From Kiloniella laminariae DSM 19542 (lineage in GTDB: Bacteria > Pseudomonadota > Alphaproteobacteria > Kiloniellales > Kiloniellaceae), in NCBI RefSeq assembly GCF_000374005.1, contig NZ_KB893135.1:1-64000 (forward strand): 64,000 bases of DNA. Reading direction: 5' to 3'. Each line of letters starts with the position of its first letter. The stretch's first letter is position 1. Shown here piece after piece: positions 1 to 8,366 of the stretch. Below the pieces are notes generated by a model. The model saw only the letters and a list, made by a program, of their open reading frames with translations. It was not told where the DNA came from and did not search any database. The position numbers and the translations under genes were made by a program.

Positions 1-559
1 TGTCCTGATTGGGGCCTTTGCAAAAGGGGCAAATGACCTCGAAGCTGCCATCCCTGTGCATGTCATCCAGCGCTGTTGCCAAAAGAGGGGCCAGAGCGCT
101 GTGTTTTTTATGCAGATAGAGATAGGCATTCCGCTGTTCCAGCGGTGTCACTGTCAGGCCTGAATATCCGCTTTGTTCCTGTTCGGAAGATATGCGGAAA
201 AGCTCTTTCCAAACCAGAGCTACCTGAAACCGCCCGGCCTTGAGCATTCTCAGGATATTGCTTTCCAACTCTACCGGCGCAGGGTGGCCATAGTCCCCGG
301 TCCGGCTGGAAAAGATCATCCAGTCCGCCGGGTAACCGACCGAATAGTTGCGCAGAGAATTCCAGTCAGAAATACGGACCGCGGGATCAAAGCTCAGGGC
401 AACCACCTCCCCCCAGATCAGCGGAGACTCAACCCGGACCAGGTTTTTAAACTCCTCCTCAATTCCTTCAATCCTCGGATAGTGACCATCTGCAACCCCG
501 CTGTCTGCCGCACGCCCAGATCGGCGAAAAGCAATACAAGATCCGCCCTCTTCAATCAT
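1..559 (-). pseudogene. 5'-truncated family-3 periplasmic solute-binding protein
   Basis: The minus strand is open from 559 to the window edge with no stop. It encodes the middle and C-terminal part of an SBP_bac_3-type protein. Seen: a core such as GRAADSGVADGHYPRIEG matches the segment about 70 residues into the complete paralogue at 46837-47592 (RALAVANSGSVDGELYRI), and the C-terminal HSALAPLLATALDDMHRDG matches that family's last helix. The signal peptide and first lobe strands are missing. The apparent ATG at 559 overlaps the end of the phage DUF1353 gene, so upstream sequence is phage. Inference: the gene was cut by insertion or deletion at the phage end. The stop codon lies outside the window. 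Confidence 0.75.
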
Positions 560-974
560 CATCCTCCCACGCCCCTCTCCCCCCGAACCGCACAGCCAGA
601 TAAGCCGCCCAGCGTTTGAGACAGGGCATGCGGTCCTGTTCTGCCACAGCCTTCAGGATCGCGTCCGCCACAGCGCGGGAGCCCTCCCTTGTGGCGTAGA
701 GCAGATCATGCAGGGAAGCCGCACGAAAAAATCGGGCATCGGCACGGGGGATAAACCACCAGAGCGGACGCGGCACCGAAGCACCGTCATAGTTAAAGCC
801 CGCCTGCATCACGATATCCATGCCCACAGGACCCGTGATCTTGTGATCACAGGCCGCGGTAAAGGGGTTATCCGGATCACCCGGCGCAATCCAGACCAAC
901 ACGCCACCGGGCGGGCGGGATTGCCGGATCTTGACCGGGTTGATTACAGGATTGAAGGTGAAAACCTTGCTCAC
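552..974 (-). CDS. DUF1353 family phage protein
   Basis: 140 aa, last gene of the late phage block. The central motif NYDGASVPRPLW followed by FFRAASLHDLLYA is characteristic of DUF1353, a family common near phage lysis or tail ends whose function is not established. There is no signal peptide or membrane segment. Its ATG overlaps the stop of the 65-aa gene upstream by four bases, indicating translational coupling. Its stop falls exactly at the junction with the truncated binding-protein gene, so this is the left limit of phage-derived coding sequence. Confidence 0.8.
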   Translation of the reverse strand: MSKVFTFNPVINPVKIRQSRPPGGVLVWIAPGDPDNPFTAACDHKITGPVGMDIVMQAGFNYDGASVPRPLWWFIPRADARFFRAASLHDLLYATREGSRAVADAILKAVAEQDRMPCLKRWAAYLAVRFGGRGAWEDDD

Positions 975-1168
975 TTCTGTTCCCCTGCTTTATCCCCCGC
1001 CGCATCCCAAGCCGCCCAGGCATCGTCAAGCCGTGCCGAAATAACGGCCCATTCAGCGCGGATTTCCTCTGGCGTTTTATCACCGTTCTGCACGGCACGG
1101 ATCGATTTGAACGCAAACAGGCCGATTTCCACCAGCGCGTTTACGGTTGCGATTGTTGCGGGGTTCAT
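971..1168 (-). CDS. small phage protein of unknown function
   Basis: 65 aa, mainly helical and rich in alanine, with no membrane segment or recognised domain. It overlaps the genes on both sides by four bases (ATGA type), so it belongs to a tightly coupled string with the lipoprotein upstream and the DUF1353 gene downstream. Position after the endolysin suggests a lysis-region accessory gene, but nothing in the sequence specifies a role. Confidence 0.65.
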   Translation of the reverse strand: MNPATIATVNALVEIGLFAFKSIRAVQNGDKTPEEIRAEWAVISARLDDAWAAWDAAGDKAGEQK

Positions 1169-1476
1169 AGTGCGGCCTCCTTACGAATGGTCAGCAGGGT
1201 AAAAGCGGCATCGGACAGGGTAACCAGTGCAGCCGTGTAATCCGTGACCGAGCCGTCACAGAGCGCAACGGTAGAAGGCCGCAGCTCATCGACCAGCTTG
1301 ATCGAGCTTTCGGACAGTTGCCCGGCGGCGCGATACCCGGCCAACACCTTGACTGTGGAGGAAATCCCGTCACAGGTCAGTTGTAGCTGCTGCTCTGGTG
1401 TGAGTTTGTTTCCGGCTGGCGTGGTGCAGCCGGCAGTGATCAGGGCCAGCCCGATCAGGAGAACTTTAAACTTCAT
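1165..1476 (-). CDS. small phage lipoprotein (lysis region)
   Basis: 103 aa. Starting at the ATG at 1476, preceded by AAAGGAA at good spacing, the protein opens with a short basic n-region, a hydrophobic stretch and a lipobox (ITAGC) at about residues 12-16, so it should be an acylated lipoprotein. The remaining about 85 residues are helical with two further cysteines. It overlaps the end of the preceding exported-protein gene by 11 bases. Downstream of holin and endolysin, a small lipoprotein could be an outer-membrane spanin subunit, but it lacks the proline-rich look of classical Rz1. That is only a positional suggestion. A longer frame to 1551 has no signal sequence and is rejected. Confidence 0.65.
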   Translation of the reverse strand: MKFKVLLIGLALITAGCTTPAGNKLTPEQQLQLTCDGISSTVKVLAGYRAAGQLSESSIKLVDELRPSTVALCDGSVTDYTAALVTLSDAAFTLLTIRKEAAL

Positions 1477-1807
1477 TGTCGTGTTCCTTTTGTTGGGGGA
1501 GTTCGCGCCAGTTCTCACCGGCAAAGACAAGGCAGCTGACCCGGACACCATCGGGGTTCACCTTTGTAAAAATCACGCTGTAGGTTTCACCCCCGGGTGA
1601 GAGGAAAACCGACACCACATGCCCACGGGTCGAGATTGAGCTATAGGCAAGCTGCTCGTGATAATCGGCAGCAAGCCGGGCTGTCATGGCCTCTTGCGTC
1701 AGGCAGCGTCCAGCCGTCTGAGCCTGGGCAGGTCCCATAATCCCGGTGAGAAAACCGGGCACAAAAAAAGCCGCCAGAAAGGCGACTGTCAGCAGGATAT
1801 GTTTCAT
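1466..1807 (-). CDS. exported phage protein, lysis region
   Basis: 113 aa from the ATG at 1807. The N-terminus MKHILLTVAFLAAFFVPGFL followed by AQA is a signal peptide, with probable cleavage near residue 30. The mature part is about 85 residues with two cysteines that could form a disulfide, and no family I recognise. It lies between the endolysin (stop at 1812) and the lipoprotein gene, overlapping the latter by 11 bases, so it is probably co-translated with the lysis cassette. Upstream in-frame methionines would bury the signal peptide and were not used. Confidence 0.6.
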   Translation of the reverse strand: MKHILLTVAFLAAFFVPGFLTGIMGPAQAQTAGRCLTQEAMTARLAADYHEQLAYSSISTRGHVVSVFLSPGGETYSVIFTKVNPDGVRVSCLVFAGENWRELPQQKEHDNEV

Positions 1808-1811
1808 GGGT

Positions 1812-2228
1812 TTAGTAACTCCATAAAGCCGGACGCCCCGCAGTGGGATGCCCCGTGTCCAGATGAATAAAAGACTTCGCCACACCAATACCGACAAAAT
1901 CCAGGTCGAGCGCGGTTTTCAAAAACTCATATCTGCCGCAGGACAGCGGCACCACATCCGCCGCCAGCCCAGCAGAATGGGCGCCGGGAGCCTTTTTCTT
2001 GCGTTCTTCCGGATGACTGGCACAGCGAAAACCACTGGTGATTTTCAGCGGCCCGACCGCAAGACGCAGCTGTTGCAATTTATGCATGAACTCCGTGTCC
2101 ATATCGGACCGGTTGCAGCCGCAGCGGCAGGTGAATTCTTTGACGGTGAAGTTTGGATATAGGGACCAGTCAGGTGCCACAATTTCCTTTACTGACGGGG
2201 AAGATATGCCATGCAATAGGGTAGCCAT
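1812..2228 (-). CDS. peptidase M15 family endolysin
   Basis: 138 aa. Matches the short M15 (M15_3 type) zinc D,D-peptidases used by many phages to cleave the peptide crosslinks of peptidoglycan. Visible metal site: SGFRCASHPEE then GAHSAGLAADV (His84, Asp91) and FIHLDTGH (His122). The N-terminal part has the usual NFTVKEFTCRCGC segment, with cysteines. There is no signal peptide, so export would rely on a holin. The gene directly downstream of the holin candidate and upstream of two exported small proteins is a standard lysis arrangement. Confidence 0.85.
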   Translation of the reverse strand: MATLLHGISSPSVKEIVAPDWSLYPNFTVKEFTCRCGCNRSDMDTEFMHKLQQLRLAVGPLKITSGFRCASHPEERKKKAPGAHSAGLAADVVPLSCGRYEFLKTALDLDFVGIGVAKSFIHLDTGHPTAGRPALWSY

Positions 2229-2300
2229 AAAACATTCCTCAACTTAACTCGGTTTGTTATAAAGGTTAAAATATCGCCTGACAGACAAATTGAGCCATTA

Positions 2301-2522
2301 TTACTCGCCCTGTTGAGGGCCAGCTTTTTTGTTCACCCAATCCTGGTAGGCAGAAAGCACTCTGAAAACCACAATCAGAATAGTACCAAGGCCGACAGTT
2401 AGAGCCACAGCGCCGTTGAGATACTGCAACCAGATTGGAACCGTCAGCACGGGGAGCGCTGCAACCTTGTCCACCAGCGGGATCTGTTTAAAGACTTCAT
2501 TGATCACCGGGTCAGTCCTCAC
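2301..2522 (-). CDS. putative holin
   Basis: 73 aa with one clear membrane helix (about residues 34-57), preceded by a moderately hydrophobic segment (19-33) and followed by a charged C-terminus (NKKAGPQQGE). Size, charge distribution and position immediately upstream of the M15 endolysin fit a phage holin. No holin family signature is recognised, so this is a positional call. Its start overlaps the end of the preceding tail-region gene by 11 bases. Confidence 0.5.
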   Translation of the reverse strand: MRTDPVINEVFKQIPLVDKVAALPVLTVPIWLQYLNGAVALTVGLGTILIVVFRVLSAYQDWVNKKAGPQQGE

Positions 2523-3180
2523 CCGCTTCCGGCCAACCCGCGGCTAGATTAAGCACGGCAAGCTTGGCAAGACTGTCCGTCGTTTCGGCAACGATCCTTG
2601 CTTCCAGCTCCGCGAAGTGCTGCCAGGCTGCCAGGCTCTGCTGCCCCTTGGTAAAGGCCATATCGTTGATCTGATCCGGGGTCAGCGGCGCTGTCCAGCC
2701 GTTGTCCGCCGTACGCCACGGCTGTAATGCCTGTTCTGCGGGCGCACCACGGGCAATCATTTCCCGCAGCAGATCCCGCGACCGCTCCATCTGGGTAAGG
2801 GATGACGCTTTCCCCTGCAAACGGTAGGTCACATCGTCCAGGGGCCAGAGAAAGTTCCCGTCATCAGCAATGGCATCGCGTTTCTGCTTGATCTCAGCCA
2901 GCGCCAGCTGCTTTGCCTGCTCCAGCGGAATATCCATCGCCGAACGGGTGATCACCCATTCCCCATCTACAAGCGCCCCGGCATCCTCAACCAGCATCTG
3001 GTACTTGCCCACCGTTGTGGCGGTAAAGCGCACTGAACGCAGGGTTTTACCTCCGCCCAGATCCAACGGAATTGTTTTGGGAGCCGAGAGGTTTCCCGCC
3101 AGCCCACAAGCCACCGCCAAACGCGGCACCCATGCTGAAGGTCCCATTACAGCCGCACCGTCTTTTTCAATGATATACAT
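2512..3180 (-). CDS. DUF4376-type phage tail-associated protein
   Basis: 222 aa from the ATG at 3180, chosen because AAAAGGAA lies just upstream. The frame opens further to 3213 without a better site. The C-terminal half (about residues 95-205) resembles DUF4376: a lysine/arginine-rich helix EIKQKRDAIADD, then FLWPLDDVTYRLQG and a series of helices. In phages this domain sits in proteins encoded just after tail fibres, possibly as assembly or attachment factors. The N-terminal half (MYIIEKDG...) has no clear match. It lies 14 bases after the giant tail protein gene. Confidence 0.6.
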   Translation of the reverse strand: MYIIEKDGAAVMGPSAWVPRLAVACGLAGNLSAPKTIPLDLGGGKTLRSVRFTATTVGKYQMLVEDAGALVDGEWVITRSAMDIPLEQAKQLALAEIKQKRDAIADDGNFLWPLDDVTYRLQGKASSLTQMERSRDLLREMIARGAPAEQALQPWRTADNGWTAPLTPDQINDMAFTKGQQSLAAWQHFAELEARIVAETTDSLAKLAVLNLAAGWPEAGED

Positions 3181-3194
3181 GTTTGAAATTCCTT

Positions 3195-6100
3195 TTATCG
3201 CGCCAGAGGCCACGGCAGATCCCCGCCGCCTGCTTCTTCAGCTAGTGCGAGGTAGATGTACTTTTGACCAGAGGCATTAATGCCAACATGTGTTGCCCGT
3301 GGCTTGAAGCCGTTTGAAAGTAGATCAACCGCGTTCGTATTTGCGGTTTCGGCATTTGACAAATCCGCAAACAATGCCTGTACCGTACTGCCGTTATTAA
3401 TTGGCTGGCGGGCAGTATCAATCAGCGCCCATGAGGCTGTAGACGTGGCTACTTTATACAAGATCCACCTTGGCTTAAATCCGCAGTGAACAAATGGACC
3501 ATCAACAGAGCCGTTCCCGGTGTAGCCCCCGACTTTGCACAGGCCCGGAACTGAGCGGAAAAGATAGTGTATATAGTTGTCATTTAGTCGGTTCACCTGA
3601 AGTTGATTAGCTAACCCTACCGTATCCACCGAGAAACCCCCGAAGCGCTCGGTTGTCCCTTCACCCATCGTCAAATTTAAGTACAACGGGTCATATTTGA
3701 CACCATCGACATCAAAGGCACTTCCCCAATCGTACCCACCGTCCCGATTTTTCGAGATAATACACTCGGCTTTTCCGGGCAATCCATGTCCAATTGTACC
3801 AGCAGAACCAGTTCCAACATGCGACACAATCGAGAAATGCCCGGCCTCAGCGACCGAAACCATACACGGGATTGTACCGTCGTTGTTGGCAACAGGAGCC
3901 CCACCAGCCCGGAACAGCCAATTAACGTAAGATACGCCGTTTTGATTGACCCCAGAGTTTGGATCAGCGCCAAGCGTCACACCATCCGCATCAAAAGAGA
4001 TAAGACTGTCTGTTTGGTTACTCTCCGCCGCTGTTGCCGAGGAGGAAAGGACGAGACTAGCCCCTCTTACGCGATCGAGTAGCCTGTGATTAAAGGCCGA
4101 CGAACGGGCCTTACCCCAGTACAAATCAGGCGTAAAACCTGCCCCAGACAACCCTTTAACGGCACTTGTCCCCACATGCAGAAGGACATTAAACCAGTCC
4201 CGCCCATGATATTTAGGTGTCGGTAGGGTGGATGCTCGGAGCGCTTTAAAGCCGGTCGGAGGCGTGTAAGTAAAGGGTTTCTGTCCGAAGTTGACAATCT
4301 GGCTAAGCGAAGTAGCAGACGTGCTGTTTTTGTGCAGCGGATACCACGTTTGACCAGCCTCAATAGACCGCGTCCCGATAAGAACATTATCTTTGTAATA
4401 CGAGATTGTGTTAGCGTCACAGTCGAGCTTTATCCCGATGGTGACGGTCGGGGTGAATGTGTTTGAGTTACCTGTTGACGTACCGTTATCCACGTACTGC
4501 CCACGACTATCTATTAAATGGCTGTAAGGCGTCGTGTTCCCTGCAGGATCAACATTTTTATTTGACCAAGCTTCTGTAGCAATCCCACAGGCATGACCGT
4601 TCGCGGACGATCCTCCCGAGAATTTGACTTCCCAGTACCACTTTCCGGAAGTCATCCCCAAAGATCCCATGGCGGTGCCGGGATAGGCGCTATTGAAATT
4701 AACCCTTGTCCCTGCTTCGGTGATCGTTATGGATGTATTGCTGGCACTTAACGGGTTATGAACCGCAAAGGAATCACCCGGTACATCCGCGACCTGATCT
4801 CCTGAAGCAATCCCTGTCAGGGTCCAGTTGATCTTGTTCCCTGCTGTAACCTCACCAAGGTTCGCCGCATTCTCGAACAGAAGCTGACAGCCGTTGGGGC
4901 CATACTCAAGATCGGGTTGGTAAGCTGTTTGGCCATTGAGGTTTTGGAAACCTATTGGTGGCGTAGCTAAAAAATCCCAAGTGATTTGACTTGAAAAGCC
5001 GTTAAATTGAAACGCATATCGAGTGTTTGGAGTAATACTATACCCCCCGGTCCCGGCTACAGGATCACCGTCCCATGTTCCGTTTATAGCGTACCATATT
5101 TTAGAGCTGTCCAGATCTACCGCTATACCGACACGATCACCGTTCACCGCATACTGTGGGAATAATGGGCTCCCTTGAGACGCCCCCCCAACATAGTTGT
5201 AAAAACCCGCTGATGTGCGGCTATAAATAAGATTACTATCAGCTTGTCCATATGAGTTCGTTGTGACGGCTCTTGATGCCGGGCCTCCAATACCCACCAT
5301 AGTCTGTTCCGCATCATCTAAAACTGCTTCCGCATAATATTTTCCACGTACCATGTGGTATTTAGAATAAGACGCATCGTACAGATTATTTGGGCCAACG
5401 ACTGTCAGACCGTTGTTAGAAAATACATGAGTTGTACTTGCACCATGTACCGCTTTGTTCGGACCATTCGGACGCAACGTATCGAAATCCACAGATGCAG
5501 GACCCACAAATCCGGCAGGAGGTGTATGGGTAAAGGGACTGTCCCCGAAGTTCCAGTACAGCCCCGTATGGTTGTGTAGGCCGATAGCAAACTTGAGGTT
5601 CCCCGGAACGATTGTATGAAGCGCCCCCGTTCCAGCCGAAGGATCACCTGTCCAGTTGCCATTCACGCCGTACCAGATCTTCCCGGTGTCAACATCAACC
5701 GCAACCTGCAAGGTCTGGGTATTGGAAATGCTTCCAGAGGCCACAGATCCGGGGATGCCTTTCGAAGTCTGGGAACCGCCCGTCCGATATTCATAATCCG
5801 TCCACCCCCCTGAATATCCGTACATCCCGCCAGAGTTGGGCTGGTTTCCGGGGAAGGTCATGTTGGCCGCAGCATTGTGTGACGCCACACCGACAATGGT
5901 ACTTTGGCCGCTGTTCACACATTTGAACTCGGCATAATATTTCCCGCTCGGCATCACAAAGTTTGAGACGGCTGAGTACCATGCTGCAGCGCCCTGATTG
6001 CAACGGTCATTCACATTATCACAGATGACATCCCCATAATGCGGAGCCATGTTCAATCGTTTCAGATCAGACTTGGCTGGTTCCTTGAGCGGACCATATC

Positions 6101-7250
6101 CGGCAACAGGGTAGGCGTAGTCTTTCTGACCAAAGTTGACCTTGGCACCTTCCAGACTATGCATATTACTATAAAGTCGAACATCACCAGACTGTATAGC
6201 TACCCCCCCCGTCCCGGATGCCGGATCTCCTGTCTGAGGTACACCATCGATTGAGTAATAGAATTTACGAGCAGTTAAGTTTACTTGTATCGAAAGAACT
6301 TGTCCGATTGCAGGTGCTGGACTTTGTAACAAACCACTCTCGACACCATTGTTGTTTTCGACGAAAGCATTACCCCCAGCATACATACCCGTAGGCGAGC
6401 TATAATTGGACCAAGCGCCTGTAATAGATGAATCATCGTCAGATCCCACAAAGACCTGTAAATTACCTGTATCCAGCAGCTCGTATTCCGCTTGAAATAA
6501 ACCAGTTTGAGGGAGCATTTCTGTACCTATACTTGCCCATCCAGCCGTGGTTCTTTTGATAAATTTGCCTTCATCATTAATTATGACATCCGCCACACCA
6601 GCAACATTACTGGTCAAGGTATAAAACCGCTCTGCTGTCCCCGCCGTATCAAACTTCTTCGTTGTGACGACACTGTTGTCCCCAAATGGAATATGCCGGG
6701 TACGATAGGCGATCATCTCAGCTGGGGTCAGGACTTCTCCATCAAGAATCACGAAGTCTGAGATGCTTACTTCAGCATCCCCAGAGGCTCCGTTAAATGC
6801 CCCCAGTCCCATAACAGCCCCGGCAAGGTTCATGTTTGATTGATAATTTGAATTAGGAAGGGTGCTTGTCTGCCACTCATCGACCTCTTGATCGTTTATA
6901 ACCATCTTAACGGTTCTTGATACCGTGTCGTAGGCAACTCCCAGAAAGAACCATTCAGTGTCCCTAAAAAGTCTCTTAGGTCCAAAGTCCCCGCCATTCG
7001 CAGCGGAGGTATACAATGATAACCGATCCGCCGCCGTAAACGAGAGATACCATGAAGATCCTGCGCTCAATATGTTGTTCAGGACACCGAATTTATGACG
7101 CCGCACATTCATCATCACGGTGAACTGTCGGCGATTTCCTGTAACCGTCGGCGTAACCGTCAACTTCTTCCCCGCAGACAGAGCAAGCGAAGCCTCTAGA
7201 TCGGGCGTATACTTTTTCTTGCCCAGCGTTTTGACAGCTCCAAAACTCAT
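3195..7250 (-). CDS. giant SPRY-repeat tail fibre / receptor-binding protein
   Basis: 1351 aa. Domains in order: an N-terminal LamG/concanavalin-like fold (about 1-195) ending in TPAEMIAYR; four SPRY-like repeats of about 190 residues, each with a glycine-rich body (SGKYYAEF, KIWYGVNG) and closing with a signature such as NFGQKPFTYTPPTGF near residues 372, 568, 763 (degenerate, WDFLATPPIGF) and 990; and a C-terminal about 350-residue domain (LLHVGTSAVKGLSGAGFTPDLYW...) similar to DUF7483-type tail domains of marine phages. It should sit at the tail tip and bind the host surface. Its start overlaps the preceding fibre gene by four bases. The repeats could be a substrate for recombination that shifts host range. 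Confidence 0.8.
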   Translation of the reverse strand: MSFGAVKTLGKKKYTPDLEASLALSAGKKLTVTPTVTGNRRQFTVMMNVRRHKFGVLNNILSAGSSWYLSFTAADRLSLYTSAANGGDFGPKRLFRDTEWFFLGVAYDTVSRTVKMVINDQEVDEWQTSTLPNSNYQSNMNLAGAVMGLGAFNGASGDAEVSISDFVILDGEVLTPAEMIAYRTRHIPFGDNSVVTTKKFDTAGTAERFYTLTSNVAGVADVIINDEGKFIKRTTAGWASIGTEMLPQTGLFQAEYELLDTGNLQVFVGSDDDSSITGAWSNYSSPTGMYAGGNAFVENNNGVESGLLQSPAPAIGQVLSIQVNLTARKFYYSIDGVPQTGDPASGTGGVAIQSGDVRLYSNMHSLEGAKVNFGQKDYAYPVAGYGPLKEPAKSDLKRLNMAPHYGDVICDNVNDRCNQGAAAWYSAVSNFVMPSGKYYAEFKCVNSGQSTIVGVASHNAAANMTFPGNQPNSGGMYGYSGGWTDYEYRTGGSQTSKGIPGSVASGSISNTQTLQVAVDVDTGKIWYGVNGNWTGDPSAGTGALHTIVPGNLKFAIGLHNHTGLYWNFGDSPFTHTPPAGFVGPASVDFDTLRPNGPNKAVHGASTTHVFSNNGLTVVGPNNLYDASYSKYHMVRGKYYAEAVLDDAEQTMVGIGGPASRAVTTNSYGQADSNLIYSRTSAGFYNYVGGASQGSPLFPQYAVNGDRVGIAVDLDSSKIWYAINGTWDGDPVAGTGGYSITPNTRYAFQFNGFSSQITWDFLATPPIGFQNLNGQTAYQPDLEYGPNGCQLLFENAANLGEVTAGNKINWTLTGIASGDQVADVPGDSFAVHNPLSASNTSITITEAGTRVNFNSAYPGTAMGSLGMTSGKWYWEVKFSGGSSANGHACGIATEAWSNKNVDPAGNTTPYSHLIDSRGQYVDNGTSTGNSNTFTPTVTIGIKLDCDANTISYYKDNVLIGTRSIEAGQTWYPLHKNSTSATSLSQIVNFGQKPFTYTPPTGFKALRASTLPTPKYHGRDWFNVLLHVGTSAVKGLSGAGFTPDLYWGKARSSAFNHRLLDRVRGASLVLSSSATAAESNQTDSLISFDADGVTLGADPNSGVNQNGVSYVNWLFRAGGAPVANNDGTIPCMVSVAEAGHFSIVSHVGTGSAGTIGHGLPGKAECIISKNRDGGYDWGSAFDVDGVKYDPLYLNLTMGEGTTERFGGFSVDTVGLANQLQVNRLNDNYIHYLFRSVPGLCKVGGYTGNGSVDGPFVHCGFKPRWILYKVATSTASWALIDTARQPINNGSTVQALFADLSNAETANTNAVDLLSNGFKPRATHVGINASGQKYIYLALAEEAGGGDLPWPLAR

Positions 7251-8182
7251 TGCATTGCCTCGATCCAGATAAAGTTCCCTGCAGCAGACTGTTCAACAAA
7301 ACAGCGGTACACATTTCCTGACGCCGCATCAAAGGCCCCCGATCCCGGCGCTAGGGTCAGACCCGACAACGTCACCGCCCCTGCCCCTGCGCCATTGGTC
7401 AGATAAATCACCTGCTCGCCACTGTTGACCGGATCTGCCGCCAGGATAAAAGCGCCATTATTGATCGCCCTGGTTATGCGCTGTTTGGTCAGATCAATGG
7501 TCAGGCTCTGCCCCGCTGTCAGGGTGCCATAGTCGTTTTCACTGGTCGGATAGCCAACATCCAGTGTTTTACTCTGGTCGCTCACCACCACCTTTTCTGT
7601 GCCGGTCAGCACGGAAAAGGGATGGCTGTGCGCCTGCCCCGTCTCCCCCGCCAAAGTAATCAGGTCCTGTACCGTCCCCATCAGGTTGCCAAAACCAACG
7701 GTCGAGGTCACCAGTTTGCCGCTCGTGTCGTAATAGGGAACCTCATTCGCCACCGGCGCGGGGAACTGCAGAGCATCCCCGCTATAGGAAACCGGCAGCT
7801 TGATCGCCAGACCAATCTGGTCGGCCTGTTCCTGGTTTTGAATGGTCAAAAGATCTACGGCTGTTTCGATCACATCCGCAGGCATACCATCACTGATCGC
7901 CAGATCGGTCTGCTGCTCCAGCGGTGTATTGCCCAGAATGGTCACCGTCTCTCCTGCAGCAGGGGCTACAGCCAGACTGACAGATCCACCACTGGCCTCG
8001 CCTGCACCGGTTACCAGCGCTGGTGCAACGGCAAGCTCGCTTCCGTCCGCCGCCGTTACCACGACCTTCAGGTGACTGTCAGTGAGAAACTTGAATGGCA
8101 CGGCAAAGGTCACCGTGGCCCCGTCCCCGCTATAGGAGGCCCGGCGCGGCGTCGCAGAAATTGTCATGTCAGAAATTCCCAT
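7247..8182 (-). CDS. tail fibre / tail spike N-terminal adaptor protein
   Basis: 311 aa. The first 110 residues (ATPRRASYSGDGATVTFAVPFKF) have the beta-rich head-binding form seen at the start of podoviral tail spikes and fibres, where it attaches to the tail tube. The rest is a mixed beta region without an enzymatic motif. It is translationally coupled (ATGA) to the SPRY-repeat protein, so the two probably make the fibre together, this one proximal. The start at 8182 follows GGAGG seven bases upstream. That ribosome site lies in the 3' arm of a terminator-like hairpin (see 8183-8208). Confidence 0.7.
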   Translation of the reverse strand: MGISDMTISATPRRASYSGDGATVTFAVPFKFLTDSHLKVVVTAADGSELAVAPALVTGAGEASGGSVSLAVAPAAGETVTILGNTPLEQQTDLAISDGMPADVIETAVDLLTIQNQEQADQIGLAIKLPVSYSGDALQFPAPVANEVPYYDTSGKLVTSTVGFGNLMGTVQDLITLAGETGQAHSHPFSVLTGTEKVVVSDQSKTLDVGYPTSENDYGTLTAGQSLTIDLTKQRITRAINNGAFILAADPVNSGEQVIYLTNGAGAGAVTLSGLTLAPGSGAFDAASGNVYRCFVEQSAAGNFIWIEAMQ

Positions 8183-8208
8183 AAAAAAACCTCCGCCAAA
8201 GCAGAGGT
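8183..8208 (-). terminator. intrinsic terminator-like hairpin carrying the ribosome binding site
   Basis: On the minus strand, ACCTCTGC-TTTG-GCGGAGGT forms an 8-bp stem (one G-T wobble) followed by seven Ts, then directly the ATG at 8182. The GGAGG of the fibre gene is inside the 3' arm, and the T-tract is its spacer. Folding would both terminate transcription and hide the ribosome site. The structure is seen in sequence; the regulatory effect is inferred. Confidence 0.7.
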
Positions 8209-8366
8209 GAAGACCTGTTTATCCAGAACCGATTATAAAGAGTGAGAAGACAGGCAACAATTCATCAGATCAAAAGCAAATCAAGTGACGTTCACACCTG
8301 GAACCCCACAGAAGACACAGCCGCTGTCAACCAATTACCATCTCTTTACATACCGTGTTCTCCGCG

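Noticed and set aside
173-619. 148-aa plus-strand frame at the left edge
   Set aside because: Lies over the truncated binding-protein frame on the minus strand, which shows clear family similarity; the plus frame has none.
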